Part shown: piece by piece, positions 50,501-61,329 of the stretch
Numbering within the stretch: position 1 is the first letter of the stretch
Layout of the letters: each line of letters starts with the position of its first letter
From: Mercenaria mercenaria
Taxonomy: Eukaryota; Mollusca; Bivalvia; Venerida; Veneridae
Direction of reading: 5' to 3'
Assembly (NCBI RefSeq): GCF_021730395.1
Contig: NC_069361.1
Coordinates: 74,905,001 to 74,969,000, forward strand
Length of the DNA stretch: 64,000 nucleotides
Translations under genes and position numbers: made by a program
Notes under the pieces: model-generated
Seen by the model: the letters and a program-made list of their open reading frames with translations, nothing else
Database searches by the model: none
Told to the model about the DNA's origin: nothing

Positions 50501-53074
50501 TTCATATTCTAAAAGTCATTATTGTTATTCTATATTTCGTTATTCTTATTGTATCTTTGATATTGTTATTCAATGTCGTGCCATTCATATTCTAAGTCTT
50601 ACCATTGTTATTGTATATGTCGTTATTCTTATTGTATGTTCGATATTCTTATGGTAAAGTCATCATTGTTGTTCAATATCTGACGATTCTATTTACAAAA
50701 CGTGTCATTCTTATTCTATGTTATGTGATTGTATAATTTGTTGGCGTCGCTGTGCTATTTATATCGCGTGTGCTATTTATATCGCGGGAAATCCCACATA
50801 CACAATAAGAATATCAAGCTTACAAAAACAATAATGAATATACAACAACAATAACGTCTTTTACAATAAGAATATCGAACATACAATAAGAATAACGACA
50901 TATAGAATAACAATGGTAACACTTAGAATACGAATGACACGACATTGAATAACAATAACAAACATACAATAATAATAACATACATATATAATTTAGCAAC
51001 GTTTGACATGCCATATATATCAAAAGTATTTGTGATATTTAGAACTACGTACTTAATTATCATCCTTTTTATTCCTTCTAAAAAATATATACAGATTGTC
51101 GAACTGATTAAGCAGTCACCATCGTAACCGATACACTAATTATTTTATTTGTCCTCGGTAACCTTGTGTTTACCGCCTTTATAGATATTTCGTTTATTCA
51201 TAGATAAACACTCAGTAAGTTCACGTAAACTGTAACAAGTTCTCAACCTTTTACAACTGATTTAAGATTTTTATTTAGTCAAAATGCTCATTCACGTTAT
51301 TAGAAATCTGGAGCAAAATATGATCAGGTGTTATAGTTACTCTTAAAGTGTCAAAAGATCACATAATTTGGATTTAGGTTTAATAAGTATTAAATCTTAA
51401 AGTGTTATCAAATCATTAACTTCTGATCAGGTAAAGTGTTAATTTCCAGGTACATACGTTTGTTTAATATGCTTGTTCTTCAGATATGAATATAATTAGT
51501 TTACAATTTACAGTTTATTAGTACACTCAGCACATACAAAATGAGATAAGAGGTATAATAGTTTAATAATTACAAACGTATTAACCAGGCTGCAGGTTGT
51601 GTATTATACAGATTGCAAAAGATGGTAATATCAGTTTACACTTAACATTGATAGAAAACAAGTAGAGCTACACTATTTCAAGTTAAAAGATAAACTATGT
51701 AGTATGTTGCCTGCCGGGTGGTTTCTTAAAATGTTTCATAACGACATTTGAAAATTTGCCTAACTTGTAAAGAATATTTTCATCAGTAGTCATTGTGAGT
51801 TGTGTGTAGGGGAGGTGGGATGGGGTGCAGCAAAAAAGGTAAGGTACATACAACCGATACGGTCTGGTGATACCATCGCCTCTACCCTTATTTCACAAAT
51901 AATGATGCAAGAGAGTTGGTCTCCCAATGATTGGATGAAAATATATTGAAGAGTCATCTTTCAAAACGATACGAATTTTAAACTAACAATATATACCATA
52001 AAACGTATATTAAATGGATCCTCATGTACTGTGCGGCTGGGCATAAAGCCGCTGTGTTGACTACCCATCGTGATTTTTCATTTTTGAAATCCTTTACATT
52101 AACCCACAGCATTCAAATTAAATGCTTCTTCAAAATATCCACAATTTGCCGATATTATTTATTGGCAAAATCTGTATATTTTGAAGAAGCATTTAATTCA
52201 AAGTTGTGGATTATTTTGTGACTATATAATGTAAAAAATCAAATAGGAGAAATAACGTCAAATCACGGCGGCTATTATGTCCAGCCACAGAGTACCTGTG
52301 AACAGATCCCATAAAATCAAACCAAAAAAAAAGCCCCCCCCCTCCCAAAAAATGAAATAAAATATAATAAAAAAATGGTTCATTGTGGTGACGCAAAGTT
52401 TCAAAAAGTAAAACAACAAACAATGTACCTGCATTGCATTTCGATACTGTTTCGACCAACTGATGTGTTTTCTGATATTCCCTTTCTGGTCGTTCTCGAC
52501 TTTTTCGGTAATCTTGTTACTGGCATTCTAGTTGTAGGATTTACTATGTTGTCATCTTCACATTTGTGTGTTTTGGGATTGTACTTTGCTAAATCTCCAC
52601 AGAGCAATGTCTCTGATTCCGTAGTGGTGATAGAAGTAGTGGAGTGTTTTGGGATATTTTCATCTCCGTTGGGTAAAGAGATCGAGTCCATTATTGGAAT
52701 TACTACATTATCACGGCAACCATGTGTCTCTGGATCGTATGTAGTAAGACTGGGTCCGCAGTGTAGTTTTTCAGCATCGCCTGCAAAAAGAAAGACTTGC
52801 CATTTTTTTCTTAAAATATTTGAAAAAGAGTAACATACTTGTGGAACATAATAATTTAGCATTTAGTACTGATATTAAATCCAGCTGTATAATAAATTGA
52901 ACTTAAATACTGCGGAAAAAGTGCACTTCTACAACATATAAAAAATGCTACAGTTAGTGATTGAATGGTAAAAATAGTTCCGCGTTTAATACATAACAAC
53001 GAAATAAGTATGTCTGTACCTTTTATAAAAGAGACGATTAATATATGCAGTGCTATAAAATCTAGGTTCATCAT
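47558..53074 (-). CDS. Gene C: secreted galaxin-like protein with NTR-like C-terminal domain
   Basis: Five exons: 53,020-53,074, 52,429-52,780, 48,738-48,899, 48,405-48,532 and 47,558-47,889. Together they total 1,029 coding bases (342 residues plus stop) with no break. Junctions have AG/GT sites and compatible phases (1, 2, 2, 1). Exon 1 is a signal peptide (MMNLDFIALHILIVSFIK). Exon 2 has two CG..YxPxTHxC repeats with Ser/Thr and basic linkers. Exon 3 has DCNGIMHCGNNGTYNCCG and QTCCRVTSSKYK. Exon 4 has CCGVNVYPRRKSKAPC. Exon 5 is basic (SRRYFIRLQTENGIKIPLDK, then FLILSNYRYL and GDVVFKAPKGKRMLLKKLRK), ending near QANC. The CC-G-x3-Y/F spacing is galaxin-like. The FLIL...GDVVFKAP...LLKKL...C pattern resembles the end of NTR modules, but most NTR cysteines are missing. 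A secreted matrix or defence role is inferred. Start alternatives are Met1 or Met2. Confidence 0.7.
47978..48045. repeat. (ATC)n(TTC)n microsatellite upstream of gene C exon 5
   Basis: ATC repeats followed by imperfect TTC repeats, about 68 bp, in the last intron and about 90 bp before the exon 5 acceptor. The same site has only four ATC-type units in block 2 and an ATT/ATC mix in block 1 (about 5,025-5,070). Confidence 0.9.
50422..51013. mobile_element. 592-bp foldback element with long terminal inverted repeats
   Basis: TGGCATGTCAAACGTTGCTA at the left is matched by its exact complement at the right end. The arms stay complementary for about 200 bp or more. The arms are built from short units such as TTATTGTTATTCAATGTC and CGTTATTCTTATTGTATG. 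The site is empty in block 2 (about 20,335) and block 1, so insertion is recent. There is no coding content. Confidence 0.8.
51500..51790. other. Block 3-specific ~290-bp insertion in gene C intron 1-side sequence
   Basis: Block 2 runs directly from a CTTGTTCTTCAGGTAAGAAT-like stretch (about 20,822) to GTGGGGTGGGATGC. Block 3 has about 290 bp of unrelated AT-rich sequence between the equivalents. No terminal repeats were recognised. Confidence 0.4.
52030..52291. mobile_element. MITE with CTGYGGCTGG termini, block 3 copy
   Basis: TGTGCGGCTGGGCATAA at the left and CCAGCCACAGA at the right are flanked by GTAC on both sides (52,026-52,029 and 52,292-52,295), a probable 4-bp target duplication. 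The internal secondary inverted repeat matches the block 2 copy at 21,109-21,412. Confidence 0.7.
53020..53074 (-). CDS. Gene C exon 1: signal-peptide exon
   Basis: Two tandem ATGs (53,074 and 53,071) open 18 codons with a hydrophobic core (LDFIALHILIVSFI), then G/GTACAG, phase 1. Exon 2 completes the codon to give IKGDAEKLHCGP. A TATA box lies about 55 bp upstream. Confidence 0.7.
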
Positions 53075-53127
53075 TTAAGATCCTACGTTCTTCCTATTCT
53101 GTATTTTATGCAATCTGCAATCCACGG

Positions 53128-53136
53128 CTTTATATA
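53128..53136 (-). promoter_or_regulatory. TATA box of gene C
   Basis: TATATAAAG on the minus strand lies about 55 bp before the first ATG. This leaves a 5' UTR of roughly 25 bases if transcription starts about 30 bp downstream. Inferred from position and sequence only. Confidence 0.5.
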
Positions 53137-53650
53137 GGGACTACTCTTGACGGCTTTGGTTTTCCATTCACAAAATTTGTGGCTTAAAATAAATAGATCT
53201 GTAGAAATAGTAACGAAATAGAAATAGTAAAACGAAAAACCTAAATCAGTTACAATGTAAAGTTAACGCAACATTGAATTTGTATTCATTTAGGCAGGTT
53301 ATGTCATTTTTTAAAGTTATAAATACACGCATAAACTATTCTATCATTTACAAATAAAACAAAAGGTATAGATATAAACTTTTCAAAATGCGGTCGATTG
53401 ACTTGAGGTCGCAAACCAAATAATAGTGTGCTATGACGCATCGGTTTATGCTCCAAATTAAAGGTGGTCAGTCCCATTTTGAGCAACATTTTGTGACTTT
53501 TCTTATTTTTAGTATATTCTGTCAGAGATGTGTTTCAGGAATAAAAGGACCCATAACATAGAGTGAGACCCCTATTAGAAATGTATGTTTTAAGCCTATT
53601 TTTTCCGGTTACATGCTAAAATAGTAGGGTAGGTTGGTCGGATTTTTTTT

Positions 53651-53700
53651 CGGGAGGGTGGGGGGGGGGGGGGGGGGGGGGGGGGGGTAGGGGGGAGGGG
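53651..53700 (+). repeat. G-rich tract with a long poly-G run
   Basis: A nearly uninterrupted run of G (more than 25 consecutive) lies inside GGGAGGGTGG...GTAGGGGGGAGGGG. It could form G-quadruplexes. The true run length may be uncertain because such tracts assemble poorly. Confidence 0.85.
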
Positions 53701-54215
53701 GCTGTTATTAAGTGATACTTTTCGCACATTATTTTTGTGTCAAAAAATGAATACAAATAAGATAAGGAGGTTATGCCTTTAGAGCATCAACAGTTGATTT
53801 ATAACATCACTGACCATGATAAAAGCATAAAAAGTGCAGTTTAGCAACTTTTTATTAAAAAGTTGAAAACAATATCCTCCAAGGTCATAAAAACATTTAG
53901 GGTCGAGCAAAACATTTAGGGTAAGTCGGGATACCGGAAACAAACAATTTTTACGCCTTATTACTTTTATTTCAATATAATTTCGAATTTGAAATTTGTA
54001 TTTGATGGACATTGGGATATTTCAAGACTGATCTGAACCAAAGGCAAAGTTTTAAACAGTGTGTAGCTTCTGTGTGTAGAATTCATATATTTCTAATCTA
54101 TCCTGGTTGGGCAACCAAGACAGGTAAAGGGAAGTAATAATATTTTTACAAACTTACCTTATTAAAATCGGCAACTTTGTTAATCTTTCGACCAAATTAA
54201 TTACTTGATTAAAGG

Positions 54216-54346
54216 GATCTCCTTTGCAGAATGGTTAAGGTCGCTGACTTCAAATCACTTGCCCCTCACCGATGTGGGTTCGAGTTTCGAGCCTCATTCT
54301 TTATGTGAGGAAGCCATCCTGCTACCCTACCACCGTTTTTTTTTCG
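54216..54346 (+). mobile_element. Truncated tRNA-derived SINE
   Basis: GCAGAATGGTTAAGGTCGCT (A-box region) and GTGGGTTCGAGTTTCGA (B-box region), then TGTGAGGAAGCCATCC, match the head of the full SINE at 62,910-63,183. The tail domain is missing. Confidence 0.65.
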
Positions 54347-54720
54347 CAGATTTTCAATCGAACTGAAATATTAGGACGGATAGTAAAAGGAGTGTAGGGA
54401 GACGAGAATGACAGATCAGTGTCTATAAATTTTATTTCTTTGTGTAAAGTCTTGAATGTGTTAAAGTCATGATTGCTTATCTTTTTCCATACGCTACTAC
54501 TTAAAAAATATTTCAACCTGCAAATAATAGGCTTATACAGAAAGTTATGGGATTGAGAGTTGTGCAAGAGCAACGCAACAGTACGACGTATTAATGTAAA
54601 ACAATCTTACGCCAGAATGACGTCACGTCAATGGGCGGTGATGTCAATGTTTTTGTTGCGATCAAAAAAGAGCGCTTCTATATTTTATCTACTGTTTTAG
54701 ATTAAGGGCATTTTAGAATC

Positions 54721-54892
54721 GAAATAATTTATAGCAACAGAGTGTTTTAACACTATTTATACACTCGGACTGTAATACGTCGTTCAAATTATTTCACTCG
54801 GGCTGCGCCCTCGTGCAATTATTACGCCCGACGTATAACCGCTTATCGTGCATAAATAGTGTTAAAGCACTTTTTTTGCTATAAATTATTTC
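54721..54892. mobile_element. MITE-like inverted repeat (GAAATAATTTATAGCA)
   Basis: The left end GAAATAATTTATAGCA and the right end TGCTATAAATTATTTC are exact complements over the first 16 bases. Arms continue through TTTAACACTATTTAT. The centre is TCGGGCTGCGCCCTCG-like. 172 bp, no coding content. Confidence 0.7.
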
Positions 54893-55289
54893 TTAATTAA
54901 TATCTTTCTTATTTAAGGACGTAGTGTCAAATTATGGACAGACAATTATGAGTTTTTGCATAAAGTAAACACAACAACAACTCCATTAATTCTTTCATGA
55001 AATCTTTATTTTTGTTAAATTATTTACTATATTTGTAAAGCTTCGTAACATTTTATTTGGAAAAGGTTCTCGACTCGTTCAATACCTCGAGATAATCTAG
55101 GAAACTAGCGAATTTATAAAGTTAGTAGATATACCACCGGAAATAGATTTTTTTGCTGCTTATAGCTGGAGTTATGTGTGATAAAAACGATCACGTATGA
55201 TTGTCAATAACCTCGCATTTTCCGTGAAATTGGGCTCCGTTGCCGTCATTTTATCCGTGTTATGCCACATGTTCCCCACACTGTTGTTA

Positions 55290-55805
55290 TAGGCGTTTTA
55301 CCGCGGACCTTATCATTATTGTCGTGTCATTTTCGCATTTGTGTGTTTTGGTATCGCACTTAATATGATTGTCTCCACAAAGCAGTGTCTTTGATTCCGT
55401 TATATAGGTAGTGAGCCACATGTGGTTCTGGGACGATATGTGTATGAAAAGCATTAGAACCACTGTCTTATCCTTGCATAGGTGGCAGATATGGTCTGAA
55501 CACTTAGGTTTGCTGAAACTGCTGTGATTATAGCAGGTATAAAACTTTTGAGTTCATATCTAATGTTTTATGTTGATGTTAATAAGATGTGAAATCAAAA
55601 CTTACAGTTCTATATTCTTTGATTGATGACCCTTCATTATAACTATACCATTAACTTATTCATGCGTAGCTGCATTATTTTTCTTAGAAATTTTTATTGA
55701 ATAAAAAGTTCGAGTCCGTAAATGGAATCACCACATTATCACGGCAAACATTTGTTTCTGGATCGTATTTAGTAGGACTGAATATACTGGGGCCGCATTA
55801 TGGTT
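55290..55805 (-). pseudogene. Isolated exon-2 fragment of a further galaxin-like paralog
   Basis: On the minus strand, about 55,700-55,805 reads CGPSIFSPTKYDPETN, VCRDNVVIPFTDS, which is the first repeat of exon 2. About 55,290-55,400 reads ESKTLLCGDNHIKCDTKTHK, then CENDTT, a second repeat. About 270 bp of unrelated sequence (containing CCACATGTGG) separates them. A stop precedes the first CGP. I found no companion exons 1 or 3-5 next to it, so it looks like a partial gene duplicate upstream of gene C. Confidence 0.55.
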
Positions 55806-56301
55806 GTTTATGAATCTCTTTTGAAAAAAAGAATAGTATATGAGTGGTGTCTTCTTGAAATATTAAAATAAGATGTCAAGCTCCCTTTTCTAAAAAAAAA
55901 AGAGATATAAAAATCAAACGCACACAGAGTAGTAAACCCAATACAGAAAAAAGAGTAAACCTATGCTTCATAATTGTATTGATATACGCTATAAACAATT
56001 TAATATGTACTAATACATTTTTCATGATTTTAAACATAAAAAAATTCTAAAAAGAATAAAAGAAACCATGGAACACAGATTTAGAAAATGAATAATGATC
56101 TATTGTTGTACGCACATTCCACAGTTAAGGGACGCCTACGCAATGTTAAACAAGGACTCTCAACTTAAAGTTTAACCGAAGCAGTCTAAAAGACACGCCC
56201 ACGTTTTTATGTCGAAGAATAGGGCTAGTTTTCCATATGAATTCTGGTATATGTACTTTCGTTTTTAAAATATTAAAAACTGCGTAGTAAATCTTTGTTA
56301 A

Positions 56302-57299
56302 ACCCCCAACTGCCATATAAAAGCCAGAAGATGGCGCTGGGGCAGGTTTTTATATAAATTATGCATGTTTCACATTAGAGAGCCCTTTTTCAAAATTTTA
56401 AATGAACTACTGGATAAAAAGTTATGAAAAATTGCATAAATACACATTGAAACATTCTTTATCAATTGGTGTTTTTATTTTTTAAAACAAAAAATTGTGA
56501 AGTATAGTTTCAAAAAATTATTTAAACCTAACTGCCAAAAATTTGAATTTGCCGGGAGGAGCTAATGAGGTCATGAACCCTAGAGAAAACAGAGAATGTA
56601 AACAATTCCCACGTGGTTAATTTTATCAACAAACTTGATCAGCAGAAAGCTTTATGTATCAGTAGAATTAACACCTAGAGTGCATTGTAAAACTTTTCCA
56701 GAAAAGTAACTTTGAATTTTTAAACTGAATAGAATATCATATTCAATCATTTCTGCAGTTATATTTTTATGTGTTATTTAAAAAATGTTTTAGAGATATA
56801 GGGAACTAAATAACAGACATACAGTGAAAATTATTTCAAATAGCTTATCATTTTTATTAGACCTTATCACAGCAACACTTGCTAATTTGTGTGCATTGTG
56901 CTACATCTCAGACTTAAATAGTTTATCATTTCTGCATTTATTGCTACATTATCTCAATTAATGGACCTGCCAGCAATGACAGAAAAGTTAAGAATGTTTG
57001 ATTTCGAGTTTCACTGTTCAATTTACATTAATAAGAAGTTTAAAAATCAGGAATGTTAGTCTCAACTCAATTTTTCATAACAATGATATTGATATGGATG
57101 CACAAAATATGTATAATGATAATTTGTAATCATCAAAACATGTAAATTCATATTTCTTCTTCAACTGACCATTGTTTACATTTGATTTGTGAATCATTGA
57201 AAGTGAGCTATTTTTAGCTGACAGACAGCCTGGAGTAGCCTTGTTATTTGATAGGCCCCTCCTACAAAACTTACTGCCAGGGTAGTAAAAGTTGGGGCT
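56302..57299. mobile_element. ~1-kb non-autonomous TTAA-flanked element
   Basis: The ends ACCCCCAACTGCC and, inverted, AGCCCCAACTTTTACTACC are bounded by TTAA at 56,298-56,301 and 57,300-57,303. The block 2 counterpart (about 25,855) is uninterrupted. TTAA duplication suggests piggyBac-type mobilisation. I see no transposase. Confidence 0.6.
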
Positions 57300-57548
57300 T
57301 TAAACTAAATTAAAAGATGTCGTCATTTTAAGGGTTTTTGTGGCATAAAGTTATTCATTTATTGCAAAACAAATGCAATGTTTTGATAGTTGTTAATAAC
57401 AATCAACAACTGTAAATTTTCAGAGATACAAATTTAAATCCAAATAACATCAATATGTATATATAGCACAGTATCATATTGTAACATTGGCGGGCTATAC
57501 ATATATTGTTTCAGCCAGTTTAGGATCTAATTATAATGCCAGTATGCT

Positions 57549-57740
57549 GAGCCCAGACGAGGTAGTACCCCACGTACCACGAAGTTCAAGCTGTCTCCCT
57601 CTACTGGCAAGCTTATGTTCGTTACTTATTGCATTCACGTAAAATAATACTGCTGAAATGTTAAACTGTTACTGCTAGATACTATTCAGAAGTAATTTTG
57701 AAAAAAAAAATGAATTAAAAAAAAAGAGAAAAAGGTGTGA
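57549..57740 (+). mobile_element. Mariner internal fragment
   Basis: The stretch containing AGTACCCCACGTACCACGAA and GTTACTGCTAGATACTA matches 27,340-27,545 of the block 2 mariner. Both ends are deleted. Confidence 0.75.
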
Positions 57741-57811
57741 ACGATAATGCTATGTTAGCTTAACACGTGTGAAAGAAATAGTGTGGATCATTTATTTATT
57801 TTTCGACGCCG

Positions 57812-58020
57812 GGGTAACATTAAATACTGACTCAGTTGAAAATAGACCTCATGGGCTCTTTTTCAACGTTGAGAATTGACCCCGTCGACATTTCAAAATT
57901 AAATTTTTATCAAAGGTCCTTTTTATCGCTAAGAATTGACCCCGCCAACATTTCAAGATTAAATTTTGATCAATGGGGTCAATTTTCAACGGGGTCAATA
58001 TTAATTTTAATGTAACACAG
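57812..58020. mobile_element. MITE with GTAACATTAAA termini
   Basis: GGGGTAACATTAAATACTGA at the left and TTAATTTTAATGTAACACAG at the right are imperfect inverted ends. The interior repeats GAATTGACCCCG-CGACATTTCAA. The block 2 counterpart is uninterrupted (28,062-28,078). Confidence 0.65.
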
Positions 58021-58189
58021 GAAGACGATATACATCATTGACATGTATCAGAAAGTATCTGTATTTTTGTAATTTATTAAATTAGTAGACCTACACTTTA
58101 ATTAATAATACTAATAATTGGTTTGAAAAATATAAAATGTATTTTAGAATATGGTGTATAAGAAACGAGTATTTTAATTAATTCCTTTA

Positions 58190-59240
58190 ACATGTCTCTT
58201 TTCTTCGTTGGTGCTTTAAAGACAACGATCTCCATAACGACTGAAGAAGATCACATCGTCCACGTATTGATAGTTTGACAATAATAAAAAAAAATTCTGT
58301 TGTCTTTTTGTTCTGTACCTGTTTGCCATTCTCTTTCTGTACCCGTCTAGGCCTGACTATAGTACAGGAACCAGCGTGGGAGCCATCTGGTCTCGCGTAC
58401 AGGTTTTTGAGCTCAAACTTTTCACTTTGCCACAGAGGTCTAAATTAAAGCAGTTTTCTGTTTAAATTTCATTTTGGATGTATTTTTGACTTTTTGGTAG
58501 AAAAAAATGGGATAGGAGGCTGTATTTGGTGAAGTTAAACTCAGTTTTAGTATGAGTAGTACTTTCAGGTCACATCAGTGTGATTTTGATGTGATTTTAC
58601 AGTAAGCAAATGTAACAAGAGAAATCTTTCTTAGAAGATATCTGACCCCTACTTTTCCCTTTCCAACTTTTCCATTTTATATCAATTTTATCATAACTCT
58701 TTAAAATGGGGTAAGGATTTGTTCTCTGAAATGGGTCTAGCTATGTTTGATAGATCTTTAAAAAAATGTCAGTTTTATATAGAATATATAGGGAATACTA
58801 CTAGTATTAAATACCCCCGAGTGTTGCGCATGCGTGTTTGCCATTTGTACTGCTATTCCATTATGCTGCCCCATTATTCACAGATGATATGCTGCAAAAA
58901 TTAAAATCAATTTTGTTTAGAAACCAACTTACATTGACGCTAAAACGTCTGAATAAACTTAAATATGAGCAGCCCTTGTCTCTGGGTTTAATTATTTCAA
59001 CTGTAAATCAGTTGTTCCCTGTATCAGTTCACCTAACGTACATTGTTTTCTCTATAAAAAGCAACGTTACCGCGGCAAAACCGTTTTATAACTCATCAAA
59101 CAGAACATTATTATACCATTTCACCCATAGATCAAACTTCCAACCTCTCTCTCTCTTCTTCTTCTTACGGATTAACAAAAAGATATTTTGAAATGGCAAA
59201 TGTGTGTTCATGGAAAAACCACAGATTATTCGTCGACGAT
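58190..59240 (-). pseudogene. Gene E: galaxin-like subfamily II paralog, degenerate
   Basis: Exon 5 starts after TTTTTGCAG at 58,891 (CATATCATCTGTGAATAA, as in the other copies). It is split by about 450 bp of inserted sequence (about 58,353-58,805) and continues as LLLSNYQYVDDVIFFSRYGD before a one-base insertion. Exons 4 and 3 are missing. Near 59,200-59,240 a piece of the D-type exon 2 repeat (ATAATCTGTGGTTTTTCCAT) survives. It shares NYQYVDD with gene D and is not functional in this form. Confidence 0.55.
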
Positions 59241-60526
59241 ATCGACTAATTTAAAATTTCACTTCATTTCTCACAGAAAAAAAAATATATATAAGCGCTT
59301 GATAATAAGAAGAACTGAAGATTCTACCATAAGGTTTTACCGCAAAGCCATAATTCTATTAAAACATCATTCAAAGCATTAATCGGTAAGTAAACATGTA
59401 TAGACCTTCTAAAAAAGAATAGGGAAACCCGATGTTGGGTCTACCGCCAATGTTATGGAATGTTTTAATTTATGTAGACCTTCTTGCACAGTAATGAGTG
59501 ATTAGCATTATAGTACTTGTTTGTTTGGGTCAGATAAATCTTTATCAACGATAGTACACACCTCTTTTATGGAAACCCACCATTTATCAAGGTAAAGAAG
59601 GCGTAATGAGCGTGAATTTCAAAATCAAGATGCATCCCTGATAACATGTTTAAATAATAGCAATTATCAAAATTTTTATGCAAATGGCGTCGAAAATCAC
59701 GTTCGTTTTAGCCTAGTCCTATATAGCTGTGACGTTGTCGTTTGTATGACGATTAATTTAGTTTTGGGGCGTCCAATCAATTTAAAAAGTAATTATTTTT
59801 CATTTTAAACAGACCCGTTGAAACCCATACACTGATATAATTGTCAAATATGTACACCGACTATATATTCGCCGAAGGAATGCTTACTTTATGCAAACGT
59901 CATGTCAAAATCTGTTTTCGAGCGGGGCGGAATGACTAAAAACTGTCCAATAGATTTTTTTTTTCAAAACTAAAGTTATCATATAGATTTGTTTAACTGT
60001 AAAATTTTCGACAACACTTTATTTCAGTTTTACTACTGTCACAATGAAAAGATATTAGTCACGGAAAGAGAGGCTGCACATGACATCAAACCAATGACTG
60101 CTCGATTGAAATGCGAATTCTCCAACCAGTATGTCATTCGGTCCAACATTATAGGTGGGGGTGGGGGTAAATTTTGACTGGGTGAATTAGACAAGAGACT
60201 ATTTTCACAAGGTCAGTTGTATTAGAAGTTTCAAAACTGGAATTATTTTAAAATGTGAATTGCACATATTTGATAACCATGGTTTAAAATGCTCATTTAA
60301 ACGTGGGAATGCCTGAATATTCCGATGTTGAAATAACTTGTAGTTCGACCCAATATATTTGTTCTGTGTCAAAAAGATATACTGGGGTAACAAAGTGCAA
60401 TCAAAGATGATTAAGATAAAAACGCGAAAATTCATTGTTATCACTACCCTTCTCTTAATTCATTTTTTTTTTTTTTTACCTTTTTTTCTTGTTTTTACTA
60501 TCATTATTATTATTATTATTATTATT

Positions 60527-60610
60527 ACCAAAACATGACCTCTCAGAGTCTGTTTTAAAACAGCACCATGGTGCTGTTTTAAAACAGACTCTGAGAGGTC
60601 ATGTTTTGGT
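60527..60610. repeat. 84-bp perfect spacerless palindrome
   Basis: Positions 60,527-60,568 and 60,569-60,610 are exact reverse complements, with the centre at CACCATGGTG and outer ends ACCAAAACATGACC and GGTCATGTTTTGGT. A (ATT)n microsatellite abuts the left side. Symmetry ends abruptly on both sides. No coding role seen. Confidence 0.95.
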
Positions 60611-60883
60611 GACCCGGGTTATAAATTGTTGCGTAAAAGTTTTGAAACGGCACCGATCTTTCTCATTTTATACTTAAGTTCATTCATGTTACCCGGTTTT
60701 TAACTATATATCCAACTATAATATTCGCGTCATTTAAATTTGAAAAAAAAAGGAAAATACACATACTGATAAAAACGTTGGAAGTTTTAATCAAGAGTTC
60801 GATATGAATACGTTTATATGCCGACAAAATCTTAGCCATACTTAGTAACTGTAATGATAAATGAATAAATATATATAATTTTT

Positions 60884-61052
60884 GAGCCGCGCCATGAGAA
60901 AACCAACATAGTGTCTTTGCAACCAGCATGGATCCAGACCAGCGTGCGCATTCCCTCAGTCTGGTCAGGATCCATGTTGCACGCTAACGGTTTCCCTAAA
61001 TGCAATAGGCTTTGAAAGCGAACAGCATGGATACTGACCAGACTGCGCGGAT
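60884..61052. mobile_element. GAGCCGCGCCATG palindromic MITE, partial copy
   Basis: Starts GAGCCGCGCCATGAGAAAAC and contains CAGCATGGATCCAGACCAG, CTGGTCAGGATCCATG and GAAAGCGAACAGCATGGAT. Same family as 61,969-62,150 but missing the far end. Confidence 0.75.
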
Positions 61053-61259
61053 ATGAGAAGTTTGTAACAGGCATGTAAAAGTTATTGACCTTAAATTCGA
61101 AAAACTATCTATCATTTCCTTGTACTTGCTTGAGGATTGTTGTATTTTCAGTTGGACTGACTTTGTGATGGCCTTGTAGCAGACCAGGAACTGACAGCGG
61201 TTACAGGCTTCACGGGAGCAATCAGACCGAACCATCACCTTTATTTGTTGTGTTTTTTT

Positions 61260-61261
<2 letters not shown>

Positions 61262-61290
<29 letters not shown>
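61262..61290 (+). repeat. Poly-G tract
   Basis: About 29 consecutive G inside sequence related to the block-end flank of gene D (34,830-34,850), where the same spot reads GAGAGGGGGCACC. The expansion is therefore specific to this copy. Confidence 0.9.
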
Positions 61291-61329
61291 TGTTCCACTG
61301 CAAGGCCAGCTATCCGTTATCACTAAGCA

